Assembly (NCBI GenBank): GCA_029265615.1
Contig: JAJUIB010000012.1
Span: forward strand, 37,557 to 101,556
From: Spirochaetota bacterium
Lineage (GTDB): Bacteria; Spirochaetota; Spirochaetia; Treponematales; Rectinemataceae
Direction of reading: 5' to 3'
DNA: 64,000 nt
The translations under genes and the position numbers were made by a program. The notes under the pieces were generated by a model. It searched no databases and was not told the DNA's origin. It was given only the letters and a program-made list of their open reading frames with translations. Below, one piece after another: positions 1-8,388 of this stretch; the first letter of the stretch is position 1, and each line of letters opens with the position of its first letter.

Positions 1-2320
1 CTCCGCGCCGATAGACGAGGCGGTACGAGCCGGGCTCAAGATCTTCGGGGAGGCGTAACTCGCCCCAGAATGAGCCTGCCTCCGTCGTCGTTCCCGCATT
101 GGAGAGGACGGATTCCTCATCTTCTTCGCGTTCGAGCTTAATCTCATAGGCGAGCTTCGCCGCAGGCGAGTAGGTCCCCAGGGCGAGGTTGCGATCAATA
201 CCCCGGAATTTGAGCGTCTCACCGGGCCTGTAGATCATTCGGTCGGAGAACAGAAAGGCAACTTCCTGCGCGGCCTCGACGTCCTCGGGATCCGCGCGAC
301 CGGCCACATCGTAGCGCCAGGCGTCGTGCCCCGAGGGTTCCCAGTAGATGCGATCCTCGCCCTTCGAAACCTCGAGGGCGAGGCGATCCATTTTCCAACT
401 CTCGCCGGGGGCCGAGACATAGAAGTTATCCCGGTAGTAGCCGGGGGGAAGCTCGAAAACCGCGACTCCCGCCTCATCGGTGCGGGCTGAGAGTTTTTCC
501 GCATACCGCGCAAGGAGCTTAACCGTCGCCCCCTGGACCGGTCGTCCGGTTGCGAGCGAGGTGACAAGGCAGACCACCCTGTTGTAGGCGATCCGCGTCG
601 TCACACCAAGATCGGTGACCTGGAGGAAGAGCGATGATTTGTAGCTACGTCGGTCGCGGGACTTGTCGCGCGCCTCCCAATCGACGCGCACCCAGCCCTT
701 GCCCTCGCGGTTCAGCGAGGGTGCAAGATCGAGCACCTCGTAGTGCTTGGTCTGAGGCGGAAGTCCGCGGAGATTGACGGGCGCGAGCTGGGCCTTGGCC
801 GCGGCCTCCTCGATACGGTTCACCTTGCGCACCCCGACCTTGAGGTATTCGAGCTCCTGCACCTCGGCGAGCGTCTTGGCGGGGAACTGAGCCTCCATCA
901 TAGCCCAGCCCTCGTGGGGGAAATAGGCGTAGCTCAGAGGGTTGCCGAGACGGAAGCGGAAGGAGCCGCCTTTTGCAAGGCTCCGACCGTAGACATCCTT
1001 GATGCCAGGGGAGATCGTGACGAGGTACTCGGCGTCGAGGTCGAATTTGAGGCCGTTGATGCGGACGCGCCGCCCGAAAATCCCGATGTTGTCATCGGCA
1101 ATGCGGAGCTCCGTCCTCGATGGATCGACGGCGGCTGCGCCCCGGCGTGACTTCTTTTCGCTCTGGAGCTCCGCGCGCGAAAGGCTCGGAGGAGCCGAAA
1201 GATTCCGCACCGAGAGAAACCCGGCAAGACCCGCAGGATCGACGGGATGGCTGAACTCGAGCCAGATCGGATTTGCGTCGTCTGCGCGATAGCGATAGAG
1301 TCCTCGCTGCGTTTCCCGAGGAAGCTCGCCGAGCGTAAAGGGAAAGAGCGTGTGAAACTGCAGGGCATACGGGACCTCGGTCGGCGCGGCGCCCGGGTAG
1401 GCGCGAGCGCCTGCCTTGAGAACGATTTCTATATCGCTGTTTTCAGGCAGGGGCGCAAGAAAGCGCAGGCGCGCGATCGATGTGGTCGGACTTGGTCGGC
1501 CCGAGCCCGCGTTCCAGGCCTCGAGCTCGAAGGCAAGTGACGCGCCGCCCCTGACCCGAACGTCAAGGCTTTTCCTCAGGCCGGCTATGTTCGCCTCACG
1601 GTTGAAATAGAGGAGTATCGCGGCGCTTTCCGCAGGCGAAAGCTCATAGGCGTCCTTTTCTGGGGCCGCTTCGCTCCTCAGGGCGAGAAGCTGAAACTCG
1701 CCGGCATGAAAGCCGAAGGAAAAGGGCGTTTTGAGCGAGGTGCCGTAGAGCGAAACCGCCTCCTTGCCCACGGTAACCCGGTATTCGGCAAGCGGCGCAA
1801 GCGATTCCTCAGGCTCGATGACGAGGGATTTCGTGCTGTTCCAGCGATAGACGCCCTTAAGGGGCGGCTCGATCGAAATGCCGGGCGCGCCGAGAAGGGG
1901 GGCGCCAAGTTTTGCGACCGGCACCATGGGCTGCGAAAACGTGAGATAGATCTGGGGGCGCGCGTTCTCGGCAAGAAGCGTCCCCCGCGGGCCGAATTCG
2001 ATCACGGAGAGTTCACCGACCTTGTCCGGGCTGAGCTTCTGCCCCGCTAGCGCGGTCTGGCTAAGACCCTCGATTCCTTGCGCCGCCTGAAGGGCGAGGT
2101 CGAGACGCTCGGCGGGACGCCAATACTGGATGCGGTTCGAGGCGGGAAGGTCGGGATGGAGGACGGGAGTCGGGCCATAGGGTTCGCGAGAAGCGGCACC
2201 CGGCGAGCCGACGCTCATGCCGGGCTTGACTGGCGCCTGAGCCTGCGCGGCAAGGGGAAGAAGGACGAGGGCCAACCAGACCAACACATCATGCCACATC
2301 CGCCTGCGCTGCAGTCTCAT
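1..2320 (-). CDS. alpha-2-macroglobulin family protein, 5' part only (C-terminus outside window)
   Basis: An open frame runs from an ATG at 2320 through the window edge, giving about 773 residues. The start has a strong Shine-Dalgarno (GGGAGGAG) just upstream. Residues 1-30 form a signal peptide (basic MRLQRRR, hydrophobic core, then AAQAQA). The middle of the fragment has the macroglobulin hallmark DRMIYRPGETLKFRG near 2320-2080 nt from the start, as seen in MG domains of bacterial YfhM-like proteins. Family members are large periplasmic or surface proteins thought to trap proteases. The thioester motif (CxEQ), if present, would lie in the missing C-terminal part, and so would any partner such as PbpC. 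Family assignment is firm; function in this cell is inferred. Confidence 0.8.
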   Translation of the reverse strand, partial: MRLQRRRMWHDVLVWLALVLLPLAAQAQAPVKPGMSVGSPGAASREPYGPTPVLHPDLPASNRIQYWRPAERLDLALQAAQGIEGLSQTALAGQKLSPDKVGELSVIEFGPRGTLLAENARPQIYLTFSQPMVPVAKLGAPLLGAPGISIEPPLKGVYRWNSTKSLVIEPEESLAPLAEYRVTVGKEAVSLYGTSLKTPFSFGFHAGEFQLLALRSEAAPEKDAYELSPAESAAILLYFNREANIAGLRKSLDVRVRGGASLAFELEAWNAGSGRPSPTTSIARLRFLAPLPENSDIEIVLKAGARAYPGAAPTEVPYALQFHTLFPFTLGELPRETQRGLYRYRADDANPIWLEFSHPVDPAGLAGFLSVRNLSAPPSLSRAELQSEKKSRRGAAAVDPSRTELRIADDNIGIFGRRVRINGLKFDLDAEYLVTISPGIKDVYGRSLAKGGSFRFRLGNPLSYAYFPHEGWAMMEAQFPAKTLAEVQELEYLKVGVRKVNRIEEAAAKAQLAPVNLRGLPPQTKHYEVLDLAPSLNREGKGWVRVDWEARDKSRDRRSYKSSLFLQVTDLGVTTRIAYNRVVCLVTSLATGRPVQGATVKLLARYAEKLSARTDEAGVAVFELPPGYYRDNFYVSAPGESWKMDRLALEVSKGEDRIYWEPSGHDAWRYDVAGRADPEDVEAAQEVAFLFSDRMIYRPGETLKFRGIDRNLALGTYSPAAKLAYEIKLEREEDEESVLSNAGTTTEAGSFWGELRLPEDLEPGSYRLVYRRG

Positions 2321-2457
2321 AACTCCTCCCGCCGCTACTGTTGCTGTTCGGCCACAAACGTAGCACACAAAGGCCCGGCCCTCAAGTTTTGCTACCCCGA
2401 AAGCGGGCCCACTTCCCGCAGTTTATCGGCACCTGATACACTGCGCTCGCGCACCCT

Positions 2458-3627
2458 ATGAAGATCGACCTTCTCTGCCGCGTCATCGACAACTACGGCG
2501 ACATCGGCGTCGTCTACCGGCTCGCCAAGGCGCTTTCGGCGCTCGAACCCACACTCGAACTCAGGCTCATCGTCGATGGACTTTCCTCATTCAGCGCGCT
2601 TGTGCCGGAAATCGAGCCCTGCCGCGAGGAACAGCGCTGCCGCGGCTGGGAAATCTATCCCTGGGAGCTCCCCAAGGGACAGGCCCGACAGCGCTTTCGC
2701 GCATATAGGCCCCGCCTGATTGTCGAAGCCTTTGCCTGCGGCAAGCCCGCGTGGTATGAGGAGCTCGTTTTCGACCCCGCCGACCCCGAGCCGCGCACCA
2801 TCCTCAATCTCGAGTACCTTACCGCGGAAGACTACGCAGCGGAGTTCCACCTCTTCCGCGCGGCGACGCGCTCTCCCCTTGTGCGAAAGTTCTTCTTCAT
2901 GCCTGGCTTCACTGAGGGCACGGCCGGCCTCATTCTGGATCGGGACTTTGCCGCCACCCGTGAGCGCCTTTCGGACCCGGCAGGACGTCAAGCCGCACGT
3001 CTTGCCGCGGCGCGGCGCGCCGGTCTTGCGTTCAGCGCCGCGGACGCCGCGCGGCTCTGGGTGCTCGTATTCAGTTACGAACGGGATTTCAGGCGCATCG
3101 TCGCCGACCTTGCCGCCTACGGACAACAGAGGCCCCTTCTCGCCCTCGTCGCAGCCGGTCGTTCGTCCTCGCCCTTTTTCGCGGCGTGGGAGGAGGCGGG
3201 CCGCCCCTTCCCCGCTCACCAGATCCCCTTTCTGCGCCAGGAAGCATGGGACGAGCTTCTTCTTGCCGCAGACGTTTCGATCGTCCGCGGCGAGGAAAGT
3301 CTTGCACGCGCCGCCTTGGGCGGCAGACCCTTCCTCTGGCATGCATATCTCCAGGATGAGGCCCACCAGCTCGTCAAGGTTCAGGCCCTCCTTGATTGCA
3401 TGCGTCCGCACTTTGCGCCGGAAGACCATGCCGTGCTCTCATCGCTCTTTCTCGCATTCAACGACCGCCGCGTCGACAGTCCGGCCTCAGGCGGTGGCGA
3501 AGCCCTCCTGCCCTTCCTCGAGCGCCTGCCGAGCCTCGAAACGGGCTTCGCCTCCTTTGCGCGAAAGCTCGACTCCCTCGGCGACCTCGCCCTCCACCTA
3601 CTGACATTTTTCCGCGAAATAGGCTAA
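2458..3627 (+). CDS. earP: EF-P arginine rhamnosyltransferase EarP
   Basis: A 389-residue protein of the EarP family (DUF2331), a GT-B inverting glycosyltransferase that moves rhamnose from dTDP-rhamnose onto an arginine of elongation factor P in the cytosol. The N-terminus IDLLCRVIDNYGDIGVVYRLAK matches the EarP signature DNYGDIGVxxRLA. In the C-terminal half, VRGEESLARAALGGRPFLW corresponds to the nucleotide-sugar pocket segment (RGEDSxxRAxxAGxPFxW). The substrate gene efp follows 89 bases downstream, the usual pairing. The ATG at 2458 has no clear Shine-Dalgarno; a TACACT hexamer lies about 15 bases before it. The matching acceptor arginine in EF-P supports the call. Confidence 0.92.
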   Translation: MKIDLLCRVIDNYGDIGVVYRLAKALSALEPTLELRLIVDGLSSFSALVPEIEPCREEQRCRGWEIYPWELPKGQARQRFRAYRPRLIVEAFACGKPAWYEELVFDPADPEPRTILNLEYLTAEDYAAEFHLFRAATRSPLVRKFFFMPGFTEGTAGLILDRDFAATRERLSDPAGRQAARLAAARRAGLAFSAADAARLWVLVFSYERDFRRIVADLAAYGQQRPLLALVAAGRSSSPFFAAWEEAGRPFPAHQIPFLRQEAWDELLLAADVSIVRGEESLARAALGGRPFLWHAYLQDEAHQLVKVQALLDCMRPHFAPEDHAVLSSLFLAFNDRRVDSPASGGGEALLPFLERLPSLETGFASFARKLDSLGDLALHLLTFFREIG

Positions 3628-3630
3628 AAT
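3601..3630 (+). promoter_or_regulatory. candidate sigma70-type promoter for efp inside the 3' end of earP
   Basis: CTGACA at 3601-3606 and TAAAAT at 3625-3630 are separated by 18 bases and overlap the last codons of earP. Transcription would start near 3637 and leave a leader of about 80 bases before efp. efp could therefore be expressed apart from earP. This is a sequence match only. Confidence 0.5.
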
Positions 3631-3650
3631 AGCCCGACGAGACAGTCGAA

Positions 3651-3686
3651 AGGGCCCCCTCCCCATGGGGAGACGGACCGGGCCCT
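3651..3686 (+). promoter_or_regulatory. nested inverted repeat in the efp leader
   Basis: The outer arms AGGGCCC (3651-3657) and GGGCCCT (3680-3686) enclose a perfect 14-base palindrome CTCCCCATGGGGAG (3659-3672). It lies between the proposed efp promoter and the efp start. It has no U-tract, so it is more likely an RNA structure or protein site than an intrinsic terminator of earP. Its role is unknown. Confidence 0.45.
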
Positions 3687-3716
3687 CATCCTTTTCCATA
3701 GCGAGGGTTCACTCCC

Positions 3717-4283
3717 ATGATAATGACCGGCGATATCCACGGCGGCACCGTCTTCAAAGTCGGCAACGATGTCTACATCGTCCAGCGTATGCTTGGCATC
3801 AAGGGCGGGCGCAACGGCCAGGTCAAGCGGCTCCGCGTTAAAAACATCGTCACCGGCTCCACCTGCGAGCTCGGCCTTGACATGGGCGAGAAGTTCGAGG
3901 ACGTCCAACTCGATTACCACAAGATGAAGCTTTCGTACATCGACGGCGACACCTATGTCTTCATCGACCAGGAGAGCTACGAGCAGTACGAACTCACGAA
4001 AGAGGACCTGGGCGACAACGCCGGGTACATCACGCCCGAGGATGATTTCGAGGTCGAAGTCTGCTTCTACGAGGGGAAGCCCGTCGGCATGACCCTTCCC
4101 ATCGCGATCGAGCGGACGATCACCTACTGCGAACCCGGCGTCAAGGGCGACACCTCCGGTAAGACCTTTAAGCCGGCGACGCTTGACACCGGCATCGAGA
4201 TCTCCGTGCCCCTTTTCTGCGAAATCGGCACGAAGATCAAGCTCGACACCCGTGACGGCACCTTCATCGAGCGCGTGAAGTAA
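3717..4283 (+). CDS. efp: translation elongation factor P with Arg32 acceptor
   Basis: A 188-residue protein with the three-domain EF-P layout; it binds ribosomes stalled at polyproline and speeds peptide bond formation. The loop that reaches the peptidyl transferase centre reads GIKGGRNGQVKRLRVKN. With the ATG at 3717 the arginine of GRN is residue 32, exactly the residue rhamnosylated by EarP in Pseudomonas and Shewanella; the lysine used by EpmA-type organisms is not at the tip. The C-terminal signature region (residues about 150-175) is normal. earP lies directly upstream, and a strong bidirectional terminator follows. An in-frame ATG at 3723 is possible, but the Arg32 numbering favours 3717. 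Confidence 0.96.
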   Translation: MIMTGDIHGGTVFKVGNDVYIVQRMLGIKGGRNGQVKRLRVKNIVTGSTCELGLDMGEKFEDVQLDYHKMKLSYIDGDTYVFIDQESYEQYELTKEDLGDNAGYITPEDDFEVEVCFYEGKPVGMTLPIAIERTITYCEPGVKGDTSGKTFKPATLDTGIEISVPLFCEIGTKIKLDTRDGTFIERVK

Positions 4284-4311
4284 GACTAGGCCCTGCCTGC
4301 CTCCTTCCTGC

Positions 4312-4346
4312 ATGAAAAAGACCGCCCTAAAGGCGGTCTTTTTCAT
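4312..4346. terminator. bidirectional rho-independent terminator between efp and the M3 peptidase gene
   Basis: A perfect 15-base inverted repeat (arms ending GACCGCC and GGCGGTC, 5-base loop CTAAA) has A-rich sequence on the left and T-rich on the right, so it can stop transcription from both converging genes. Confidence 0.9.
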
Positions 4347-4362
4347 TGTGTAAGAGGCTATC

Positions 4363-6108
4363 CTACAGCTTCTTCTCTTCTTCTGCGATCCGTTCCTCGA
4401 GGAAGTCCGCCGCCTCTTTGAGCGTCGCGGTGTCGAAGGCGAAGCGGCCGCCCGATGCCGCGAAAAGCTCGGGCAGACTCACCGAGTAGCCGAGCGAAAG
4501 GCCGCGGAGGTAGCCCTGGACCGCGGCCTCCTTGTCCTTGCGCGACCGCGCGTATATCTGCGTGGCGCACAGTTGGGCAAGGCCGTACTCGATGTAGTAG
4601 AACGGATAGTGGAAGGGGTGGAGCTTCCGCTGCCAGCCCTTGGCCTTTGCCGCTTCAAGGCCCGTCCAATCGACCCCCTTGATGAAACGGTCCCAGAGCC
4701 CCGCCCAGGCCTTGTCGCAGGCCGCAGCGTCGGCACCCGCCTCGCCTGCCTCATAGGCCCAGTGCTGAAATCCGTCGACGACCGCCATGAAGGGCCAGAA
4801 GAGAAGGAACTGCTCGAGGTGCATGATGGCGGCGCGGGACGCCTCCTCATCGGTATAGAAGGCGCCCTCGGCCTTCGTAAGGTAGGGCGAACCAAGGAGT
4901 TCCATGCTCATGGAGGCAACCTCGGCGAATTCGGCGGGATAGTCCCAGAGCTGGTAATAGCGCAAGGCGGGATTCCGATAGCATTGGAATGTGTGAAAGG
5001 CGTGGCCCATCTCGTGCAGGCAGGTATCGACATCGGCCGGGCCGCCTGCGGCGTTCATGAGGACGAAGGGCCGCCGTGACGCATTGAGGCCTGTGCAGTA
5101 GGCGCCGGGCGCCTTGCCCTTGTAATTGTCGAGGTCGTAGAGCCGCTCCGCCTTCATGAGGCGGAAATAGTCGCCGAGGCGGGGATCGACGCGATCGAAA
5201 ACGCCCTCGACCTTCGCCTCGAGTTCGGCGGCGTCCTTGAACGGCCGTAGCGGCGGGCGGCCGAAGCAATCGACATTGATGTCCGTCTGACGCATAACGT
5301 CAACGGACACGTCCCAGGGGCGGAGCCGTTCGACACCGAGGCGCCTTGCACGACGCTCATACACGCGCGCCGCAGCGGGGACGACCGCCTCTTCGATGGC
5401 GTCGCGGAAGGCCGCGCAGTCCGCGGGGCTATAGTCGAAGCGGAGACGCGCCTTCCAGGCAAAATCGCGGTAATCCCCGCATCCCGCGTTGGTCGCTATC
5501 CGCCTGCGGATGCCCATGAGGCGGCTCCAGATGCCGTCGATCGCCGGGGCGTCGGCGAGCACGCGGTTCATCGCAAGGCGCCAGCCCTTTTCGCGCAAGT
5601 CGCGGGAGGCACCCGAAAGTCTTCCGACAAGCTGGGTGATCGTAAGCTCTTCGCCCTCCCAGCTCACGGTACGCGCAGAGACGAGCTTGTCGTACTCGAG
5701 GGCGGTCTTTTCGTGCTCGGTATAGAGCGGAAGGTTCTCCGCGCGGTAGAGCGCCGCTTCCGCACGCATGTTTCGCAAGGGGATGGCAAAGCCCTCGGGC
5801 TCAAGGCCGCTTTCAAGGAGCTTCCGCTTGAGCACCTGCTCGGCGGCCTGGGCAGGCTCGCCCACCCCCTCAAGGAAGGCCGTATAACGTTTTTCGAGTT
5901 CGGGGTCGTCTGCATGGAGATCGAGGGCGATGCGGAGCCGCGTACCGACCTCCTGGACAAGCGAAGCGAGGGCGGTCCAGTCGAGCATCCAGGCATCGAG
6001 GTTTTGCGCATCAAGCGGGCGTGCGGCAAGCTCGTCGAAATGAACTTTGAACCGGGGCCAGTCCCAGTCGAGAGCTGACTCAGGCTTTGCAGGAAGATCG
6101 AGCGGCAT
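4363..6108 (-). CDS. M3 family oligoendopeptidase (PepF-like zinc metallopeptidase)
   Basis: About 581 residues. The zinc motif HEMGHAFH is present (two His plus catalytic Glu), with a downstream glutamate region YPAEFAEVASMSMELL that supplies the third ligand in M3 peptidases. Length and layout match PepF/M3B oligoendopeptidases, cytosolic enzymes that cut short peptides. The start at 6108 is preferred over the in-frame ATG five codons earlier because AGGAGAG lies at good distance from 6108. The exact substrate range cannot be read from sequence. Confidence 0.9.
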   Translation of the reverse strand: MPLDLPAKPESALDWDWPRFKVHFDELAARPLDAQNLDAWMLDWTALASLVQEVGTRLRIALDLHADDPELEKRYTAFLEGVGEPAQAAEQVLKRKLLESGLEPEGFAIPLRNMRAEAALYRAENLPLYTEHEKTALEYDKLVSARTVSWEGEELTITQLVGRLSGASRDLREKGWRLAMNRVLADAPAIDGIWSRLMGIRRRIATNAGCGDYRDFAWKARLRFDYSPADCAAFRDAIEEAVVPAAARVYERRARRLGVERLRPWDVSVDVMRQTDINVDCFGRPPLRPFKDAAELEAKVEGVFDRVDPRLGDYFRLMKAERLYDLDNYKGKAPGAYCTGLNASRRPFVLMNAAGGPADVDTCLHEMGHAFHTFQCYRNPALRYYQLWDYPAEFAEVASMSMELLGSPYLTKAEGAFYTDEEASRAAIMHLEQFLLFWPFMAVVDGFQHWAYEAGEAGADAAACDKAWAGLWDRFIKGVDWTGLEAAKAKGWQRKLHPFHYPFYYIEYGLAQLCATQIYARSRKDKEAAVQGYLRGLSLGYSVSLPELFAASGGRFAFDTATLKEAADFLEERIAEEEKKL

Positions 6109-6238
6109 GGTATCTCTCCTCATGGTCGCCGTCTTTTGGCGATCTAGGCGCCAGTGTGCCCCAGGCCATGAAGGACGTCAAGAAATTCCGGCCGCTTAAA
6201 TCCCCCTCGGGGGCGCATCGATCCTGAGCATAGCGGGC

Positions 6239-7672
6239 TTAGGGCGCGCCAAGCGCCTTTGCTATGTCCGCATCCCTGCCGCGGGGAGCAAGCACAAACA
6301 ACAGGTCGCCCGCCTCGATGCGCGTGTCGCCGCGGGGGGCGATGAGGCGGTCCCGCCGTACGATGGAGCTTATGAGTATGTCGTGATCAAGGCCAAGTTC
6401 AGCGATACACCGTCCGCAGGCGGCAAAGTCCACTTCGACAGGGATTTCAAGCATGCCGTAGTCGCTTCGGCCGAGCGAATGGAGTTCGAGCGTGTGCAGA
6501 CTACGCGGTTTTGCGGGCATGGCGAGCCCTAGTCGCCGCGCCAGGGCGCCTAAGCTCGTTCCCTGGAACAGGCAGCTTGCAAGCACGGCGAAAAAGATAA
6601 CAGAAAACACCTCGCCCTCGGGGTCGAGCCCGTAGGCGGCGGGATAGGTCGCAAGGACGATCGGCACCGCGCCCTTGACGCCTCCCCACATGATGAGGAG
6701 GCGCTCCCGTGCCGTATAGCGGAAAGGCAGGGTGCAGGCAAGGACCGCAAGAGGCCGCGCGACAAAGATGAGTAAAACTGCGACCGTGAGCGCCTCGCCC
6801 GCGATGAGGACGAAGCGGCTTGGAAAGGCAAGTAGGCCGAGCATGAGAAACAACGCGATGTTGCCGAATGCCGAGAGGCTTTCAAGAAAATTCCCGACGC
6901 CGCGCTTACCGGCGAATTCGGCGTTGCCGAGCCAGTAGCCCATGAAGAACACCGCGATGACGCCGTTCGCCCGCGCAAGGCCGGATAACGCATATGCGAG
7001 GAGGATGAGCCCCACGGCGAGGACATCGTAGTAGCCGCGGCTCTCCGAGCCAAGCCGATCGAAAAGCCAGGCCGCGACCCTGCTCATAAGCGCGCCCACC
7101 GCGATGCCGCCTGCAAGCTGCCACACAAGCGCAAGAGTGAACGCAAGCGGCCCCGAACCGCCGCCTGAAAGGCTTTCGACGAAGGCGAGCGTGAGTAGGA
7201 TCGCCATGGGATCGTTGGCCGCGGATTCGACGTTGAGCGTCGCCGCCGCCTTGCCGGCGATGGGGTTCCTCCGGGTGATCGACATCACTGCCGCCGCGTC
7301 AGTGGATGAGATAATCGCCGATATCATAAGCGCACGGACAAAATCAAGGCCGAGCGCGAGATGGACGAAAAAACCGAGCGCGAGCGCGGTGAGTGCGACG
7401 CCGACGGTCGCAAGCGAGAGCGCGGGCCCGGCGACCGAGCGAAGCTCCGATCTACTCGTCCTAAAGCCGCCGTCGAAGAGGATGAATATGAGGATGAGAT
7501 CCGCGATCTTCTTGGTGAGCGCCGCGTCATCGAAGTATATGAGGTTGAGGACATCCGAACCAGCAATAAAGCCGATGCCGATAAACACGACAAGCACCGG
7601 AATGCCGAAGCGGAGACTCATCTTGGCTGCGAACACCGCAGCGACGAGGAGAAGTGCGACGAGCAGAATCAT
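6239..7672 (-). CDS. CPA1-type K+(Na+)/H+ antiporter with C-terminal TrkA_C domain
   Basis: About 477 residues. The first ~390 are a chain of hydrophobic segments typical of the Na+/H+ exchanger fold, with the functional region DFVRALMISAIISSTDAAAV and ESAANDPMAI, where the ND pair matches the ion-binding helix of NhaP-type antiporters. The last ~85 residues (MLEIPVEV ... GDLLFVLAPR) form a TrkA_C regulatory domain as in NhaP2/CvrA K+/H+ antiporters. A strong Shine-Dalgarno (AAGGAGGTGACC) fixes the start at 7672, not the longer frame. It probably extrudes K+ or Na+ and controls cytosolic pH. The ion cannot be assigned from sequence. Confidence 0.85.
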   Translation of the reverse strand: MILLVALLLVAAVFAAKMSLRFGIPVLVVFIGIGFIAGSDVLNLIYFDDAALTKKIADLILIFILFDGGFRTSRSELRSVAGPALSLATVGVALTALALGFFVHLALGLDFVRALMISAIISSTDAAAVMSITRRNPIAGKAAATLNVESAANDPMAILLTLAFVESLSGGGSGPLAFTLALVWQLAGGIAVGALMSRVAAWLFDRLGSESRGYYDVLAVGLILLAYALSGLARANGVIAVFFMGYWLGNAEFAGKRGVGNFLESLSAFGNIALFLMLGLLAFPSRFVLIAGEALTVAVLLIFVARPLAVLACTLPFRYTARERLLIMWGGVKGAVPIVLATYPAAYGLDPEGEVFSVIFFAVLASCLFQGTSLGALARRLGLAMPAKPRSLHTLELHSLGRSDYGMLEIPVEVDFAACGRCIAELGLDHDILISSIVRRDRLIAPRGDTRIEAGDLLFVLAPRGRDADIAKALGAP

Positions 7673-7729
7673 GGTCACCTCCTTCCGGCGCGGGCCATGC
7701 GGCTTGCCTTGCCTCGTTCGGAAGCACAA

Positions 7730-7763
7730 AATAAAAAGCCCGACCGTCGGACGGCCGGGCTCC
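7730..7763 (-). terminator. rho-independent terminator of the RRM gene
   Basis: On the minus strand a GC-rich stem (AGCCCGGCCGT paired with ACGGTCGGGCT, with one mismatch) is followed by TTTTTATTTT. It lies just after the stop of the RNA-binding protein gene at 7782 and before the antiporter start. Confidence 0.85.
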
Positions 7764-7781
7764 ATCGCGCGAAGGACTCGC

Positions 7782-8054
7782 TTACCAGCGGGTATCGTCG
7801 CGGCGGGGCTTGTCCATCGCCTCGTTGACGCGGAGCATGCGTCCGTCGAGGTTCTGGCCGTTCATGCCGGCGATCGCGGCGGCAGCCTCATCCTCGGAGC
7901 TCATCTCCACAAAACCAAAGCCCTTCGACTGGCCGGAATCGCGGTCGATGATGATGCGCGCGGAAACGACGTTGCCGAAGTTCATGAAGGCGGAGCGGAG
8001 GCTATCCTCGACGGTGTTGTAGGAGAGGTTGCCGACGTAGATCTTCTTGCCCAT
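7782..8054 (-). CDS. single RRM-domain RNA-binding protein
   Basis: A 90-residue protein that is nearly all one RNA-recognition motif. RNP2 is IYVGNLSYN at residues 5-13 and RNP1 is SKGFGFVEM around residues 43-51, both with the usual aromatic residues. The C-terminal tail is short and charged (DKPRRDDTRW). Such Rbp-type proteins are common in cyanobacteria and spirochaetes and in some cases respond to cold. It is transcribed alone, with its own terminator, and appears to have an unusually long 5' leader. Confidence 0.93.
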   Translation of the reverse strand: MGKKIYVGNLSYNTVEDSLRSAFMNFGNVVSARIIIDRDSGQSKGFGFVEMSSEDEAAAAIAGMNGQNLDGRMLRVNEAMDKPRRDDTRW

Positions 8055-8289
8055 TGGGTCTTCCTTCGCCCGGGGCCCGCCCCGGGACTCGTTGTTCTGC
8101 TTATCCAGGATAAGCGTTTCGCCGCCTCTTAGAGCGCAAGCGGCGCGAGCGGAGCGAGTCGTCTGTGGCGTTGTATTGGCTTCCCAAGGCGGAGGCGTGA
8201 TGCTTTTTGGCTGGAAAGGTCGTAACGGTCCATTCGGTCTTCTGCTCGTACTCTGAGGTGACTATAGCACAAGCGCAGAATCGTGGGAA
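8055..8289 (-). promoter_or_regulatory. promoter and long structured leader of the RRM gene
   Basis: This gene-free stretch holds an extended -10 TGCTATAGT (hexamer 8261-8266) on the minus strand, with a weak -35 TTCCCA 17 bases upstream (8284-8289). If used, the mRNA has about 200 bases of leader. The leader has two tight hairpins: GCTTATCC/GGATAAGC at 8099-8115 and CCCGGGGC/GCCCCGGG at 8069-8086, the latter just before the ribosome-binding site AAGGAAG. This suggests post-transcriptional or temperature control. Nothing else is seen up to 8388 apart from the aroG-type promoter. Confidence 0.5.
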
Positions 8290-8388
8290 GAGGTCTGTGC
8301 GCTAAAAAGCGGCGGGAAAACACGTTGTCCGACGGCGAAAGGAGGCGTGACGCGCAGGAGCCTCCCGGGCTATACTCGGAGCATCGCC

